Below, piece after piece: positions 53,282-61,991 of a stretch of 64,000 nt of DNA; position 1 is the first letter of the stretch, and each line of letters starts with the position of its first letter. This stretch comes from Candidatus Bariatricus faecipullorum. Lineage in GTDB: Bacteria; Bacillota; Clostridia; Lachnospirales; Lachnospiraceae. Position numbers and translations under genes: made by a program. Under the pieces are notes generated by a model. It was not told where the DNA came from, made no database searches, and worked only from the letters and a program-made list of their open reading frames with translations. Location of the stretch: positions 52,369 to 116,368 of the forward strand of contig DWYV01000067.1 in assembly GCA_019118525.1 (NCBI GenBank), written 5' to 3'.

Positions 53282-54704
53282 GTTTCAGCACCCTGCAGTG
53301 TCCTTCCTTCTGAATTCCTTCGATGGAAAATCCCTGGCGTTCATATTCCGCAAGCAGTTCCAGGGCATCTTTGTTTATCCTTTCTCCCGGAACCAGAACC
53401 GGACTTCCCGGGGGATACAGATAGGCGTATTCCGCCGTCACGCGCCCCAGGCACTGGGAAAAAGGCAGTACCTCTGTTCCCAGCCGTTTTTCCGCTTCCT
53501 CCATCTGCCAGGGAAGATACTCCTGAGAAAGTTCCGGCAGTTTGCCGGACACGGTGGACGCGGCTCCCATCTTCCCGCCGGTTTCCTTTTCTGCTTCTTC
53601 TGTCAGTTCCCGGTCTATACGCTCCAGCGCCTCCGCCAGCCTGCCAAATCCCTCTTCCGTATCTGCCACGGAAGTGATTCCCAGCACATACGTGCCGCCG
53701 GTCATCTCCATCTGCAGATGATATTCCTCCAGCAGCCGGAAATACAGTTCCCGGCTTCCCAGGGAAGTGCCCGCCACGGAAATCACAAGTTTGGATTTAT
53801 CATAATGGGGCGTCTCCAGAAGCTTCAGGGCTTTCAGCCTGCCCAGTCTCTCCCGGAGACTTTCCAGTCTTTTCACATAGGTCTCAAACACTTCCGTCCC
53901 CCGCTTTTCCAGCATGTCCGCGCAGGCGTCCAGACTGGCCATAAACACATAAGAAGGACTGCTGGACTGCAGCATGTCCAGGTACCGTCTTACCCGGTCC
54001 CAATCCGCCAGATTCCCGTTCAGATGAAGCAGGGCCGTCTGGGTCAGGGAAGGCAGTGTCTTGTGCAGACTCTGAATCACCACGTCAGCCCCCAGGGCGT
54101 TTGCCCGGCGGGGAAAATACGAATGAAACCCGAAATGGGCACCGTGGGCCTCGTCCACAATCAGCGGAATACCCTTCCGGTGAACCGTCTCTGCAATCGC
54201 CTCCGTATCTGACACCACACCGTCGTAGGTGGGGGACACTATCACCACGGCCCGGATATCCGGCTCCCGCTCCAAAGCCGCCCGGACGTCCGCTTCCCGG
54301 ATTTCTCCGTTCAGATGACGGCTCCCGTCAAATTCCGGATACAGATACACCGGCGTCAGTCCATTCAGATACATAGCATGATATATGGATTTATGGCAGT
54401 GTCTGGCCACCAGAATCTTATCCCCTCTCTTTGTACACCCGCAGATTCCACTCAGAATTCCCACCGTACTTCCATTAACCAGAAAATGCGTTTCCTCTGC
54501 GCCAAAAACCCGGGCGGCCCGTTCCTCCGCTTCCTTCAGAATTCCGGAAGCATGATGCAAATCGTCGAAACCTTCAATCTCCGTGATATCGATGCCATAG
54601 GGGAGCGCCGTATCCATAAAGCCCCGGTTCCGCTTGTGGCCCGGCATATGAAACCCATAATAATCACTGTTTTCATATTCTTCCAGTCTGTCGTAAAGTC
54701 TCAT
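53274..54704 (-). CDS. Orn/Lys/Arg decarboxylase-family aminotransferase-fold protein (YaaO/SpeA type)
   Basis: About 476 residues from the ATG at 54704 (MRLYDRLEEYENSDYYGFHM), chosen for GGGAG upstream; a longer frame to 54944 has no family features and crosses the divergent promoter. The PLP lysine lies in VVIQSLHKTLPSLTQTALLH and the substrate/cofactor region in FLVNGSTVGILSGI and IVDEAHGAHFGFH. The C-terminal Orn/Lys/Arg domain ends SPVLVPGERI. The amino acid used is not certain. First gene of the holB cluster. Confidence 0.93.
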   Translation of the reverse strand: MRLYDRLEEYENSDYYGFHMPGHKRNRGFMDTALPYGIDITEIEGFDDLHHASGILKEAEERAARVFGAEETHFLVNGSTVGILSGICGCTKRGDKILVARHCHKSIYHAMYLNGLTPVYLYPEFDGSRHLNGEIREADVRAALEREPDIRAVVIVSPTYDGVVSDTEAIAETVHRKGIPLIVDEAHGAHFGFHSYFPRRANALGADVVIQSLHKTLPSLTQTALLHLNGNLADWDRVRRYLDMLQSSSPSYVFMASLDACADMLEKRGTEVFETYVKRLESLRERLGRLKALKLLETPHYDKSKLVISVAGTSLGSRELYFRLLEEYHLQMEMTGGTYVLGITSVADTEEGFGRLAEALERIDRELTEEAEKETGGKMGAASTVSGKLPELSQEYLPWQMEEAEKRLGTEVLPFSQCLGRVTAEYAYLYPPGSPVLVPGERINKDALELLAEYERQGFSIEGIQKEGHCRVLKHG

Positions 54705-54732
54705 GGCATTCTCCCTTCCCGATTCTGTCCCT

Positions 54733-54761
54733 ATCCTACCGCATTTTCCTGGAGGGGTCAA
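54733..54761 (-). promoter_or_regulatory. Predicted sigma-A promoter of the decarboxylase-holB-rsmI operon
   Basis: On the minus strand TTGACC (54756-54761) and TAGGAT (54733-54738) have a 17-bp spacer, about 30 nt before the decarboxylase start. Confidence 0.72.
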
Positions 54762-54833
54762 CCGGAAAGGAGGTATCCTGCCAGAAATTCGATTTTCCGT
54801 CTTGACTTTCCCTGTCCGGTATGATAAGTTGAG

Positions 54834-54914
54834 ATGAGTGTGAAATATAACATTTTCAAAAATAGAACATTGTATTACCGCCGGGTACGCCGTATTCATT
54901 CTGTAGGCCTTTGA
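54834..54914 (+). CDS. Possible 26-codon leader peptide of the MATE gene
   Basis: A short open frame starts at an ATG (54834) and ends TGA (54912-54914): MSVKYNIFKNRTLYYRRVRR followed by IHSVGL. Its last codons overlap the 5' arm of the terminator hairpin at 54888-54937, so a ribosome stalled in the Arg-rich part would free the downstream gene. There is no strong ribosome site, and the ATG lies very close to the predicted promoter (TTGACT 54802, TAAGTT 54825), so the real start could be GTG 54840 or later. Confidence 0.45.
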   Translation: MSVKYNIFKNRTLYYRRVRRIHSVGL

Positions 54915-54937
54915 AGGAATGAATAGGGCGTTTTTTT
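54888..54937 (+). terminator. Attenuator-type terminator ahead of the MATE gene
   Basis: CGCCGTATTCATTC pairs with GAATGAATAGGGCG (one G-G mismatch or bulge) and is followed by TTTTTTT, only 20 nt before the MATE start codon and inside its transcript. Its position implies conditional read-through. Confidence 0.8.
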
Positions 54938-54957
54938 GAGGCAAAAAGGAGGTTTTT

Positions 54958-56259
54958 ATGAAACAGTCATCCTGCTTACGGGATTATGCAAAATATTCTT
55001 CCCTGAACATTCTGGGTATGCTGGGACTGTCCTGCTATATTCTGGCCGATACGTTTTTTGTATCCCTGGCCATGGGAGCAGACGGGCTTACCGCGCTGAA
55101 TCTGGCCATTCCCGTATACAGTTTTATTCACGGAAGCGGCCTGATGATTGGTATGGGCGGCGGCATCCGGTATTCCATTTTTAAAAGCCAGGGAGATGCC
55201 CGGCATACCAGCCGTATTTTCACTGGGGCTGTCCTGCTGACAGTCCTCATTGCCGCAGTCTTCTTCCTTGCCGGACTGTTCGGCTCCGGCTTTCTCATCC
55301 GCCTGCTGGGAGCGGACGATGCCATCTTTCAGATGGGGAAAACTTACCTCCGGGTCATTCTGCTGTTTGCTCCTCTGTTCATGACCAACAACCTGCTGCT
55401 GTGCTTTATCCGCAATGACGGCGCGCCTCAGCTTTCCATGGCGGCCATGATAACCGGAAGTCTCTCCAATGTGGTGCTGGACTATGTATTTATGTTTCCC
55501 CTGAAAATGGGAATCTTCGGAGCCGCATTTGCCACCGGCCTTGCTCCGGTTATCAGTATTCTGGTTCTGTCTCCCTTCCTGATTCAGAAAAAGAACCAGT
55601 TTCACCTGCAGAAATGCCGGATAAACCTGCGCCTGGCCCTGGGAATCTTCTCCAGCGGCCTGCCTTCCCTGATTACGGAAGTATCTTCGGGAATTGTTAT
55701 GATTGTATTTAACAGTATTCTCCTTCGTATTTCCGGCAATACCGGCGTAGCCGCCTACGGTATTATCGCCAATCTGTCACTGGTTGTGATTTCCATTTAT
55801 ACCGGTATCTCCCAGGGAATTCAGCCTCTGGCAAGCACATACTTCGGCCAGGGAAACCGGAAAAATACTGCTGCCGTTCTGCGCTATGCCCTGCTGACTG
55901 TGGCGGCTGTGTCTCTTGCCGTTTATGCCGCAGTATTTTTCGGTGCGGATGTCATTGCCTCTGTATTTAACAGCGAACAGAATGTCCTCCTGCAGGACAT
56001 TGCCGTCACCGGACTGCGGATTTACTTCACCGGCTGTATTTTTGCAGGATGTAACGTTGTCGTGTCTGTATTTTTTACTTCCACTAACACCCCGCTTCCG
56101 GCCCACATTATTTCCCTGCTGAGAGGGTTCATCCTGATTATTCCTTTCGCTTTTCTGCTGTCCTCCCTGGCCGGACTTCCCGGCGTATGGGCGGCCTTTC
56201 CGGTTACAGAGGTTCTGGTATGCCTTACCGGCACAGTGTTTCTCCGGAGAAGGAAATAG
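54958..56259 (+). CDS. MATE-family multidrug/cation efflux transporter
   Basis: A 433-residue protein with twelve helices in two halves. Family segments are NILGMLGLSCYILADTFFVS, GMGGGIRYSIFKSQGDAR, RNDGAPQLSMAAMITGSLSN and VYTGISQGIQPLAS-like TGISQGIQPLASTYFGQGN. It uses a Na+ or H+ gradient to expel drugs or metabolites. AAAGGAGG precedes the ATG. It lies behind an attenuator hairpin with a possible leader peptide, which suggests induction by a ribosome-targeting compound. Confidence 0.93.
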   Translation: MKQSSCLRDYAKYSSLNILGMLGLSCYILADTFFVSLAMGADGLTALNLAIPVYSFIHGSGLMIGMGGGIRYSIFKSQGDARHTSRIFTGAVLLTVLIAAVFFLAGLFGSGFLIRLLGADDAIFQMGKTYLRVILLFAPLFMTNNLLLCFIRNDGAPQLSMAAMITGSLSNVVLDYVFMFPLKMGIFGAAFATGLAPVISILVLSPFLIQKKNQFHLQKCRINLRLALGIFSSGLPSLITEVSSGIVMIVFNSILLRISGNTGVAAYGIIANLSLVVISIYTGISQGIQPLASTYFGQGNRKNTAAVLRYALLTVAAVSLAVYAAVFFGADVIASVFNSEQNVLLQDIAVTGLRIYFTGCIFAGCNVVVSVFFTSTNTPLPAHIISLLRGFILIIPFAFLLSSLAGLPGVWAAFPVTEVLVCLTGTVFLRRRK

Positions 56260-56260
56260 C

Positions 56261-56295
56261 AAAAGAGCTGTTACTCCCATGTAACAGCTCTTTTT
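56261..56295. terminator. Bidirectional terminator between MATE and DUF4340 genes
   Basis: AAAAGAGCTGTTAC and GTAACAGCTCTTTTT form a 12-bp stem with a 6-nt loop; T-runs are present on both strands, so it serves both convergent genes. Confidence 0.88.
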
Positions 56296-56300
56296 AACAA

Positions 56301-57242
56301 TTATTCCTCTTCTTCTATATTCTGTCCGAGAATCGTCTCCACGTTGTCTATTGTCGCCCGGCTGACTCTCTGGGAACCGTCCATCTGTACATAATAATAA
56401 GTTCCATCTTCATCCTGACTTCCGATATAGAAGGTTACAGATTTTTCCTCCTCTTCCCCGTCGTCATTGTCCTCCGTATAAGTCAGCACCACCGTGGTGC
56501 GGCTGTTCTCATCCAGTCCGTACTGACTGAGCGTTTCATCCGTCACATGATAATCGGCACAATCTGTAAAATAGAAGGCCGCCAGCCCGTTTGCCACAGA
56601 AGTCACTGCGTCCTCCTGGTCCTCGTTTTCAGAATCAAATACCGTCTCGGTTCCGTCCGGGGCAGTAATTACCTCCCGGACAAAATTATCCGTTGTCACA
56701 GTGACAAAACTGTCCCTCTCGGCAAAATCAGCCATATCCCAGAGCATCTCCGAAGTCAGGGCAGAAGCCACCGTATAAACCGTATCCCCGTCCTTCTCCA
56801 TAAAATAGTAATTCTCTCCGGAGGCCGAGCCAATCTGGAAAGTCCGGGACTCCCCGTCAGAAGTCAGGGTCAGCTCGTAGGAAGGACTGTCAAACCCGTA
56901 ATCCGCCAGGTCATCCGGTTCCGTTATCTCCTGTACCGCCGTAATATCCGAAAACGTTTCTTCCAGAGTGGACATAGTACTCTCTGTCAGGTCTATGGTT
57001 GTATCCGGCTCATACCGCCAGATTCCGTCTTCTTTTATGAAACTTACCGTATCCGTACCGTCTGTATAGGACATTCCCTCCAGCGAATCCGTCTCATAAA
57101 TATGAATCACAGCGTCTTCCTCGGCTTTCGCTTCCTCTTCTTCACTGCGCTGATTCAGATAACGCATTAGGAAAAATATCCCCAGCAGAACTGCCAGCAC
57201 CAGCAGGAGAATCCAGATTTCTTTTCGCTTCTTTTTTTTCAC
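56301..57242 (-). CDS. DUF4340 membrane-anchored protein
   Basis: A 313-residue protein with an N-terminal signal anchor (IWILLLVLAVLLGIFFLM, about 9-27), then repeated beta-rich modules typical of DUF4340 (VSFIKEDGIWRYEPD; YGFDSPSYELTLTS; FQIGSASGENYYFMEKDGDT). It faces the outside and is acidic. It follows the GldG-like gene by 21 bp and is the last of a four-gene ABC system in which DUF4340 is a usual partner. Confidence 0.86.
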   Translation of the reverse strand: MKKKKRKEIWILLLVLAVLLGIFFLMRYLNQRSEEEEAKAEEDAVIHIYETDSLEGMSYTDGTDTVSFIKEDGIWRYEPDTTIDLTESTMSTLEETFSDITAVQEITEPDDLADYGFDSPSYELTLTSDGESRTFQIGSASGENYYFMEKDGDTVYTVASALTSEMLWDMADFAERDSFVTVTTDNFVREVITAPDGTETVFDSENEDQEDAVTSVANGLAAFYFTDCADYHVTDETLSQYGLDENSRTTVVLTYTEDNDDGEEEEKSVTFYIGSQDEDGTYYYVQMDGSQRVSRATIDNVETILGQNIEEEE

Positions 57243-57263
57243 CAGTTCCAGTCCTCCTTTCCG

Positions 57264-58739
57264 CTATGACTTCCGTCTTCTCCACCAGGCAATAAAGCCG
57301 CCAATTAAAATCACAGCCGGAATGACAAAAATCACAAGCAGGCTGAACCAGCCGGCATGAAGAGGCGTATTATACTCCACTTCCAGACTCTTCGCCTCAA
57401 TGGCCAGGTTCTCCACTCCGTCAAAGTTTTCCGTCACAGAATTCATAAACAGCGTCAGATTATCCAGGGTGGTAAGCTGGTCGGTGATACTGGAATCAAT
57501 CAGGGACGCAGAAGCCACAACCGTCAGTCTCGCTTCCAGCGTTTCCGTCTCATCCACAGTCTCTTCGGAGTCTTCCTCCGTATCTTCACTGTCCGTATCT
57601 TCACTGTCTGTGTCTTCCTCTTCTGTCTGAATTGTGTCCGTAGCGTATGCACCGAGAATGTACTGCCCCTGGGTCTGATTTTCTTCCGTCACCGCATAGC
57701 CGTCGGAAGAAGTTTCCATAAACGTGGTAGTAATTATGGTTTCACTGTCCAGGTCATTCATCTGTAATCCCTGGGAATTATAGAGCAGTACCATCTCATT
57801 GCTGATACCCTCTCCCAGTCCGCCGGAAAGGCTCAGTTCTGGGAAGATGGCATAGTAATTTCCCTGATAATTGCGCTGGGTATCCGCGATATATCCGTCC
57901 ACCGTCTCCAGGCCGTAATCTGCCATAATCTCATCCAGATTCGGAGTATCCTCTGCTGTATCTCCCAGAATCAGGTAAACCTTTCCCCCTTCTCCCAGAT
58001 AATCCAGTATCAGATTTTTCTCATCCTCCGTAATATCTGCCGTAGGGGCATAGAGGAAAAGCAAATCACAGTCTTCCGGGATTTCCGGATTCATGCTCAG
58101 ATTCAGTTCCTCTGTTTCCAGATTGTTTTTCGTAAACAGGTCTGACACAGAAGTTGAGAATGTACTCTCTCCATGTCCTGACGTCCGGTAAATCTTTTTC
58201 GTATCCTCACTGGTTACATAATTCACCGCGCTGGTGAGCTGTCCCTCTCCGTCAAAGGCCGTCTCCGTCATGGAACCGGTCATATAATAGGAATATGAGT
58301 CGTACTGAATAATGTCGGAGAAACTGACCGTCGTAGATTTCCCGGTATCCTCGCACTCTACTACGATAACATCTCCCTCTGTTTCGTATTCCTGCAGGAT
58401 GGAAGGATGCTGTACACTGTCTACCCATTCCAGCTCAATCTCATCGCTGAGAGAGGCATACTTTTCCACAAACGTCCGGATTCGGGTATCCACAGAATCC
58501 AGCTCTGCGATGACCGTCATCTTTACCGGTTTATCCAGTTCATCCAGCATTTCTGTGGATATGTCGCTGATTTCATAAAGATTGTTTTCACTGATATCAA
58601 TGTTTTTCAGACTTTCCGGGAGCTGCCCCGCCACCAGATTGATTACGATGGCAATGGCGATAACGACCGCCGTAAGTCCCAGACTGTAAGAACCGTTCCG
58701 GAAGGAAATGCTCTTACACATATGCTTGATTTTTTCCAT
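57264..58739 (-). CDS. GldG-family ABC auxiliary protein
   Basis: A 491-residue protein with one N-terminal helix (about 17-37), a large extracytoplasmic ABC_transp_aux region (DISENNLYEISDISTEMLDE, DCDLLFLYAPTADITEDEKN, LDYLGEGGKVYLILGDTAED) and a C-terminal helix followed by WWRRRKS. An Asp/Glu/Ser repeat (EDTDSEDTDSEDTEEDSEE, about 372-390) lies before it. The family was named in Bacteroidetes gliding, but in Firmicutes it is linked to an export or envelope role not yet established. Confidence 0.88.
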   Translation of the reverse strand: MEKIKHMCKSISFRNGSYSLGLTAVVIAIAIVINLVAGQLPESLKNIDISENNLYEISDISTEMLDELDKPVKMTVIAELDSVDTRIRTFVEKYASLSDEIELEWVDSVQHPSILQEYETEGDVIVVECEDTGKSTTVSFSDIIQYDSYSYYMTGSMTETAFDGEGQLTSAVNYVTSEDTKKIYRTSGHGESTFSTSVSDLFTKNNLETEELNLSMNPEIPEDCDLLFLYAPTADITEDEKNLILDYLGEGGKVYLILGDTAEDTPNLDEIMADYGLETVDGYIADTQRNYQGNYYAIFPELSLSGGLGEGISNEMVLLYNSQGLQMNDLDSETIITTTFMETSSDGYAVTEENQTQGQYILGAYATDTIQTEEEDTDSEDTDSEDTEEDSEETVDETETLEARLTVVASASLIDSSITDQLTTLDNLTLFMNSVTENFDGVENLAIEAKSLEVEYNTPLHAGWFSLLVIFVIPAVILIGGFIAWWRRRKS

Positions 58740-58751
58740 GCCCGTTTCCTC

Positions 58752-59618
58752 CTAACTCCAGCGTCTCTTCTGAATGGACTGCATGGTAAAAAATACAAAC
58801 AGCGCCGCCAGGGTCAGGTACACCACCAGACCGCTCACGTCAAACAGACTGTTGTACGCCACGTTGTCAAACACATTGGCGATATACAGCATTTCCATTA
58901 TATTAACCAGAAGGTTTTCAAACAGTTCACCATTTACAAAACTTATAATAATGACGGCCACCACTCCGATGACTTCCACCGCTCCGGCCATCACCCAGTT
59001 TTCCGTCATCCGGTACACAAGCAGCGCCGCCAGCGTCACCAGCACCACGACGCCAATCATGCCGCTTATCTGGGAGGTGGGCAGAAAATCAATCAGTCCG
59101 CCCCAGAGATACAGAAGGAGCAGAGCGCCGAAAGACGTAACCGCCGCAATCACCTGGCTCTCTGTCAGGGACGATAAAAACATGCCGATGGCAATGTAGA
59201 CACAGCCCATCAGAAAATACATGAAAATCGACAGATAATCTACCTTCAGATACGCCGTCCCGAAGCTTTTGATAATCAGCGGGAAAATACAGAAAATCAG
59301 GCAGGGCACCGCATACACGGTCACCATGGCAAAATATTTTCCCAGCACTACGCCGGACAGACGCACCGGCGAAGATAAAAGAAGCTGGTCCGTCTTATTC
59401 TTCCGCTCTTCCGCAAAAGAGCGCATGGTCAGAAGCGGAACCGCCACAATCAGAATATAGTTTGTATTCATCAGTACATAGGAAAAATACGGATAGCCTG
59501 AATTCAGATTGTAGGCCATAAAATAGATTCCCGTAAACACAACCATAAAGGCAATCAGCACATATCCTGTCATAGACTGAAAATATGAGCGCAGCTCCCG
59601 TTTATAAACTGCTGCCAT
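58752..59618 (-). CDS. ABC-2 type permease (GldF-like)
   Basis: A 288-residue permease with six helices: VYKRELRSYFQSMTGYVLIA near the start, RSFAEERKNKTDQLLLSSPV (typical of the ABC2_membrane/GldF group) and VLVTLAALLVYRMTENWV. It overlaps the ATPase gene by 17 bp and precedes the GldG-like gene by 12 bp. Confidence 0.88.
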   Translation of the reverse strand: MAAVYKRELRSYFQSMTGYVLIAFMVVFTGIYFMAYNLNSGYPYFSYVLMNTNYILIVAVPLLTMRSFAEERKNKTDQLLLSSPVRLSGVVLGKYFAMVTVYAVPCLIFCIFPLIIKSFGTAYLKVDYLSIFMYFLMGCVYIAIGMFLSSLTESQVIAAVTSFGALLLLYLWGGLIDFLPTSQISGMIGVVVLVTLAALLVYRMTENWVMAGAVEVIGVVAVIIISFVNGELFENLLVNIMEMLYIANVFDNVAYNSLFDVSGLVVYLTLAALFVFFTMQSIQKRRWS

Positions 59619-60663
59619 CCCGGTCCCCTCCTTCCCTTTCGCTCTCTTCCATTAATTCCAGTTCTTTCTCTTTTCTTTCCTCTTCTCTTTCTGTCTTCTT
59701 TTTCTGCCGCTTCCGGTTCGCCACTGCGGAACTTCCCTGGGTCAGTTCCAGGAATACATCTTCCAGTGTAGTTCTGCTCTGATAGAGCATCAGAAGCGGA
59801 CAGTCTGCCTTTGAAAAAGCCGTAAACAGAGATTCCCGGATATCCGCACCGGACTTCGGCGTCAGAACCACTTTCACCGTCTGTTTTTCTCCGCCGTCTT
59901 CATAGGCCGCCTGCCGGATACCCGGCACAGAATTTACAATCTTCTTCACGGTGTCCCGGCTCCCTCTCGCCAGTATCTCCACCGTCTGCTGGTCGCTCAT
60001 CAGATTCTCCAGATTTTCCGGAGTATCACTTGCCACCAGTCTGCCCTGGGAAATAATCAGAATATAGTCGCAGACCTCCTGCACCTCCGCCAGGATGTGG
60101 GAGCTCAGGATTACCGTGTGCTTCTTCGCCAGCTCCCGAATCAGGCTGCGGATTTCAATAATCTGCTTGGGATCCAGTCCCACTGTAGGTTCATCCAGAA
60201 TGATAATCTCCGGAAATCCGATAATCGCCTGGGCGAAACCGACTCTCTGCCGGTATCCTTTGGACAGGTTCTTGATAAGCCTGTGCTGAACGTCAAAAAT
60301 TTTCACCAGAAGCATGCTCTGCTCTACCTGTTCTTTCCGTTCCTTTTTGGGAATTTTCTTCAGTTCCGCCACAAAATCCAGATACTCTCTCACCGTCATA
60401 TCCAGATAAAGGGGCGGCATCTCCGGCAGATACCCGATACAGCGCTTGGCCTCTTCCGGCTCTTCCAGGATATTGTGGCCGTTGATAATGACTTCCCCCT
60501 CCGTGGCGCCCAGATAACCCGTCATGATATTCATGGTCGTAGACTTTCCTGCGCCGTTCGGTCCCAGAAATCCATAAATCTGGCCCGTATCCACAGTAAA
60601 ATTCAGATGGTCCACCGCCAGGTGGTTCCCGTATCTTTTGACAAGATTTCTTACCTCAATCAC
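59602..60663 (-). CDS. ABC transporter ATPase (GldA/CcmA-like)
   Basis: A 353-residue ATPase starting at a GTG (60663) with AGGAGG upstream. Walker A GPNGAGKSTT, signature LSKGYRQRVG and Walker B IIILDEPTVGLDPKQ are clear. A C-terminal extension (about 310-353) is very rich in Lys, Arg and Glu. First gene of the GldA-GldF-GldG-DUF4340 operon. Confidence 0.92.
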   Translation of the reverse strand: MIEVRNLVKRYGNHLAVDHLNFTVDTGQIYGFLGPNGAGKSTTMNIMTGYLGATEGEVIINGHNILEEPEEAKRCIGYLPEMPPLYLDMTVREYLDFVAELKKIPKKERKEQVEQSMLLVKIFDVQHRLIKNLSKGYRQRVGFAQAIIGFPEIIILDEPTVGLDPKQIIEIRSLIRELAKKHTVILSSHILAEVQEVCDYILIISQGRLVASDTPENLENLMSDQQTVEILARGSRDTVKKIVNSVPGIRQAAYEDGGEKQTVKVVLTPKSGADIRESLFTAFSKADCPLLMLYQSRTTLEDVFLELTQGSSAVANRKRQKKKTEREEERKEKELELMEESEREGGDRDGSSL

Positions 60664-60798
60664 TGCGTTTCCTCCTACTGCTTTTTCTATGCTATACGCT
60701 CACTCAAGTATAAAAAAATACTGTGAATCTTCTGCGTTGAAACTGTGTATTTTCTGTGTTGTTTCATACCCCGCAGGCATGACTCCCGCCCGATGACC

Positions 60799-60881
60799 GT
60801 TGCCCGTCTAATGTCCGCTCGCGCCCTAAAGGACTAGCTTCGCGTCGCAAGCGCGGCGGCCCATTGACGGACGTATCGCGC
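60799..60881. repeat. 83-nt dispersed structured element, copy B
   Basis: The same length as copy A (38986-39068), with about 16 differences. The central stem is CCGC-T-CGCGC with GCGCGGCGG; the outer stem pairs CCGTC-T-AATG with CATTGACGG. On the minus strand it starts directly after a terminator T-run, the same setting as copy A. Confidence 0.8.
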
Positions 60882-60909
60882 AAAAGAAAAAGAGCTCCCC
60901 TCGGAACTC
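60882..60909 (-). terminator. Terminator after the 296-residue membrane protein gene
   Basis: On the minus strand GAGTTCC/GGAGCTC encloses 4 nt and is followed by TTTTTCTTTT. It ends the gene at 60964. Confidence 0.85.
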
Positions 60910-60963
60910 TTTTCCCCTTATTATCCGGCGTATTCCTCCCCACGGCCTTTCTTCTTCCGGTCC

Positions 60964-61854
60964 TCAGGATACCAGAAATTCTTCCAGTATCTCCCGGATT
61001 CGGGCCTCTTTGGGAAGCTCTGTTTTTTCTTCCGCCAGTCCGCGCTTTTCTTCCGCCGGCCCGCTCTTTCTCTCCGGCGGATTCGTCCGTCCTTCCGCGG
61101 GCGCAGACGCCGCCATGGCCGGCTCATACGCATTCTCTTTCTTCCTGCCCGGCGCCGGTTCCTGTCCGGCATCCGCGGTCAGAATCTTCGCATCCTCCGG
61201 AGGAAGTTCCGGTACTTCCTGCTCTGCTTCCTCTTCTATATCTTCGGCCATATCTTCTTCCAGTTCCTCTTCCGGTTCCTCCGGCCGGTATTCCCCGTCG
61301 CTTCTTTGCACCGTCACCTGAATTTCTTTCTGATGATTCTTTGCATAGCGGTGTGCATATGTATTTTCCAGGAAATCCACCATATACATCTTTGCCGCTT
61401 CCATCTGGTATTTTTCATCCATGGAGATATAAAGGAAGAAAAGCACCAGCACGCCGGCTCCCCCGGCCACCCCGTATGGCAGAAGAAGTTCCGGGTTTCC
61501 GTACATCCAGTAATCTGCCCCCGCTCCCGCCAGAACCAGAATCCCATAAAGCCAGACTGACGCTTTCTCTATCCGCCGCCATGTATGAAGCCGTATCCCC
61601 AGTACCCTGTACTCATACAGGTATTTTTCCACAAAAGCTCTCACGTTCTGTACTTTGTCGCTGACCATGCAGGCATGCTCAAATTTGGCCCGGACAAGCC
61701 GCATCAGGGCATGGCTGCTCTTGTTCATGTTTCCTGCCGCCCGCACCAGTCGTCTCAGCGAGATACCGGCAGTAATCCGCGCCACCACTCCCACTGCTGC
61801 CACGATGCCGGCAATGTAAAAAATAATCTGCCTCTCCACCAGTGTTTCTAACAT
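60964..61854 (-). CDS. Conserved hypothetical membrane protein with acidic tail
   Basis: A 296-residue protein that I do not assign to a named family. An N-terminal helix (about 9-30) is followed by a helical region with VRAAGNMNKSSHALMRLVRA and FVEKYLYEYRVLGIRLHTWR, then two more helices (about 98-140). A short helical part (YMVDFLENTYAHRYAKNHQK) precedes a low-complexity Glu/Pro/Ala tail (about 185-280). The first half looks like a conserved Clostridia protein; no catalytic residues are visible. AGGAGG precedes the ATG. Confidence 0.75.
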   Translation of the reverse strand: MLETLVERQIIFYIAGIVAAVGVVARITAGISLRRLVRAAGNMNKSSHALMRLVRAKFEHACMVSDKVQNVRAFVEKYLYEYRVLGIRLHTWRRIEKASVWLYGILVLAGAGADYWMYGNPELLLPYGVAGGAGVLVLFFLYISMDEKYQMEAAKMYMVDFLENTYAHRYAKNHQKEIQVTVQRSDGEYRPEEPEEELEEDMAEDIEEEAEQEVPELPPEDAKILTADAGQEPAPGRKKENAYEPAMAASAPAEGRTNPPERKSGPAEEKRGLAEEKTELPKEARIREILEEFLVS

Positions 61855-61991
61855 AAAAAGAGTCCTCCTTCTACCGATTTACCGTTATTATAACGTAAAT
61901 CCCGGAAGTTGGACTCCTGAATCGTTCCCCATATTCTGACACCGCCTCCATGAAAAAACAGAGGTTCTGTCGTTTTTTCTCCGAAGCTTTT

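Larger units (their letters stand above)
60664..60963. other. Gene-free region: promoter area, repeat copy B and terminator
   Basis: From left to right it holds the upstream sequence of the GldA-like gene (TATACT near 60707 could be the -10, without a good -35), then the second 83-nt element (60799-60881) and a terminator (60882-60909) for the gene to the right. No coding sequence is supported here. Confidence 0.7.
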
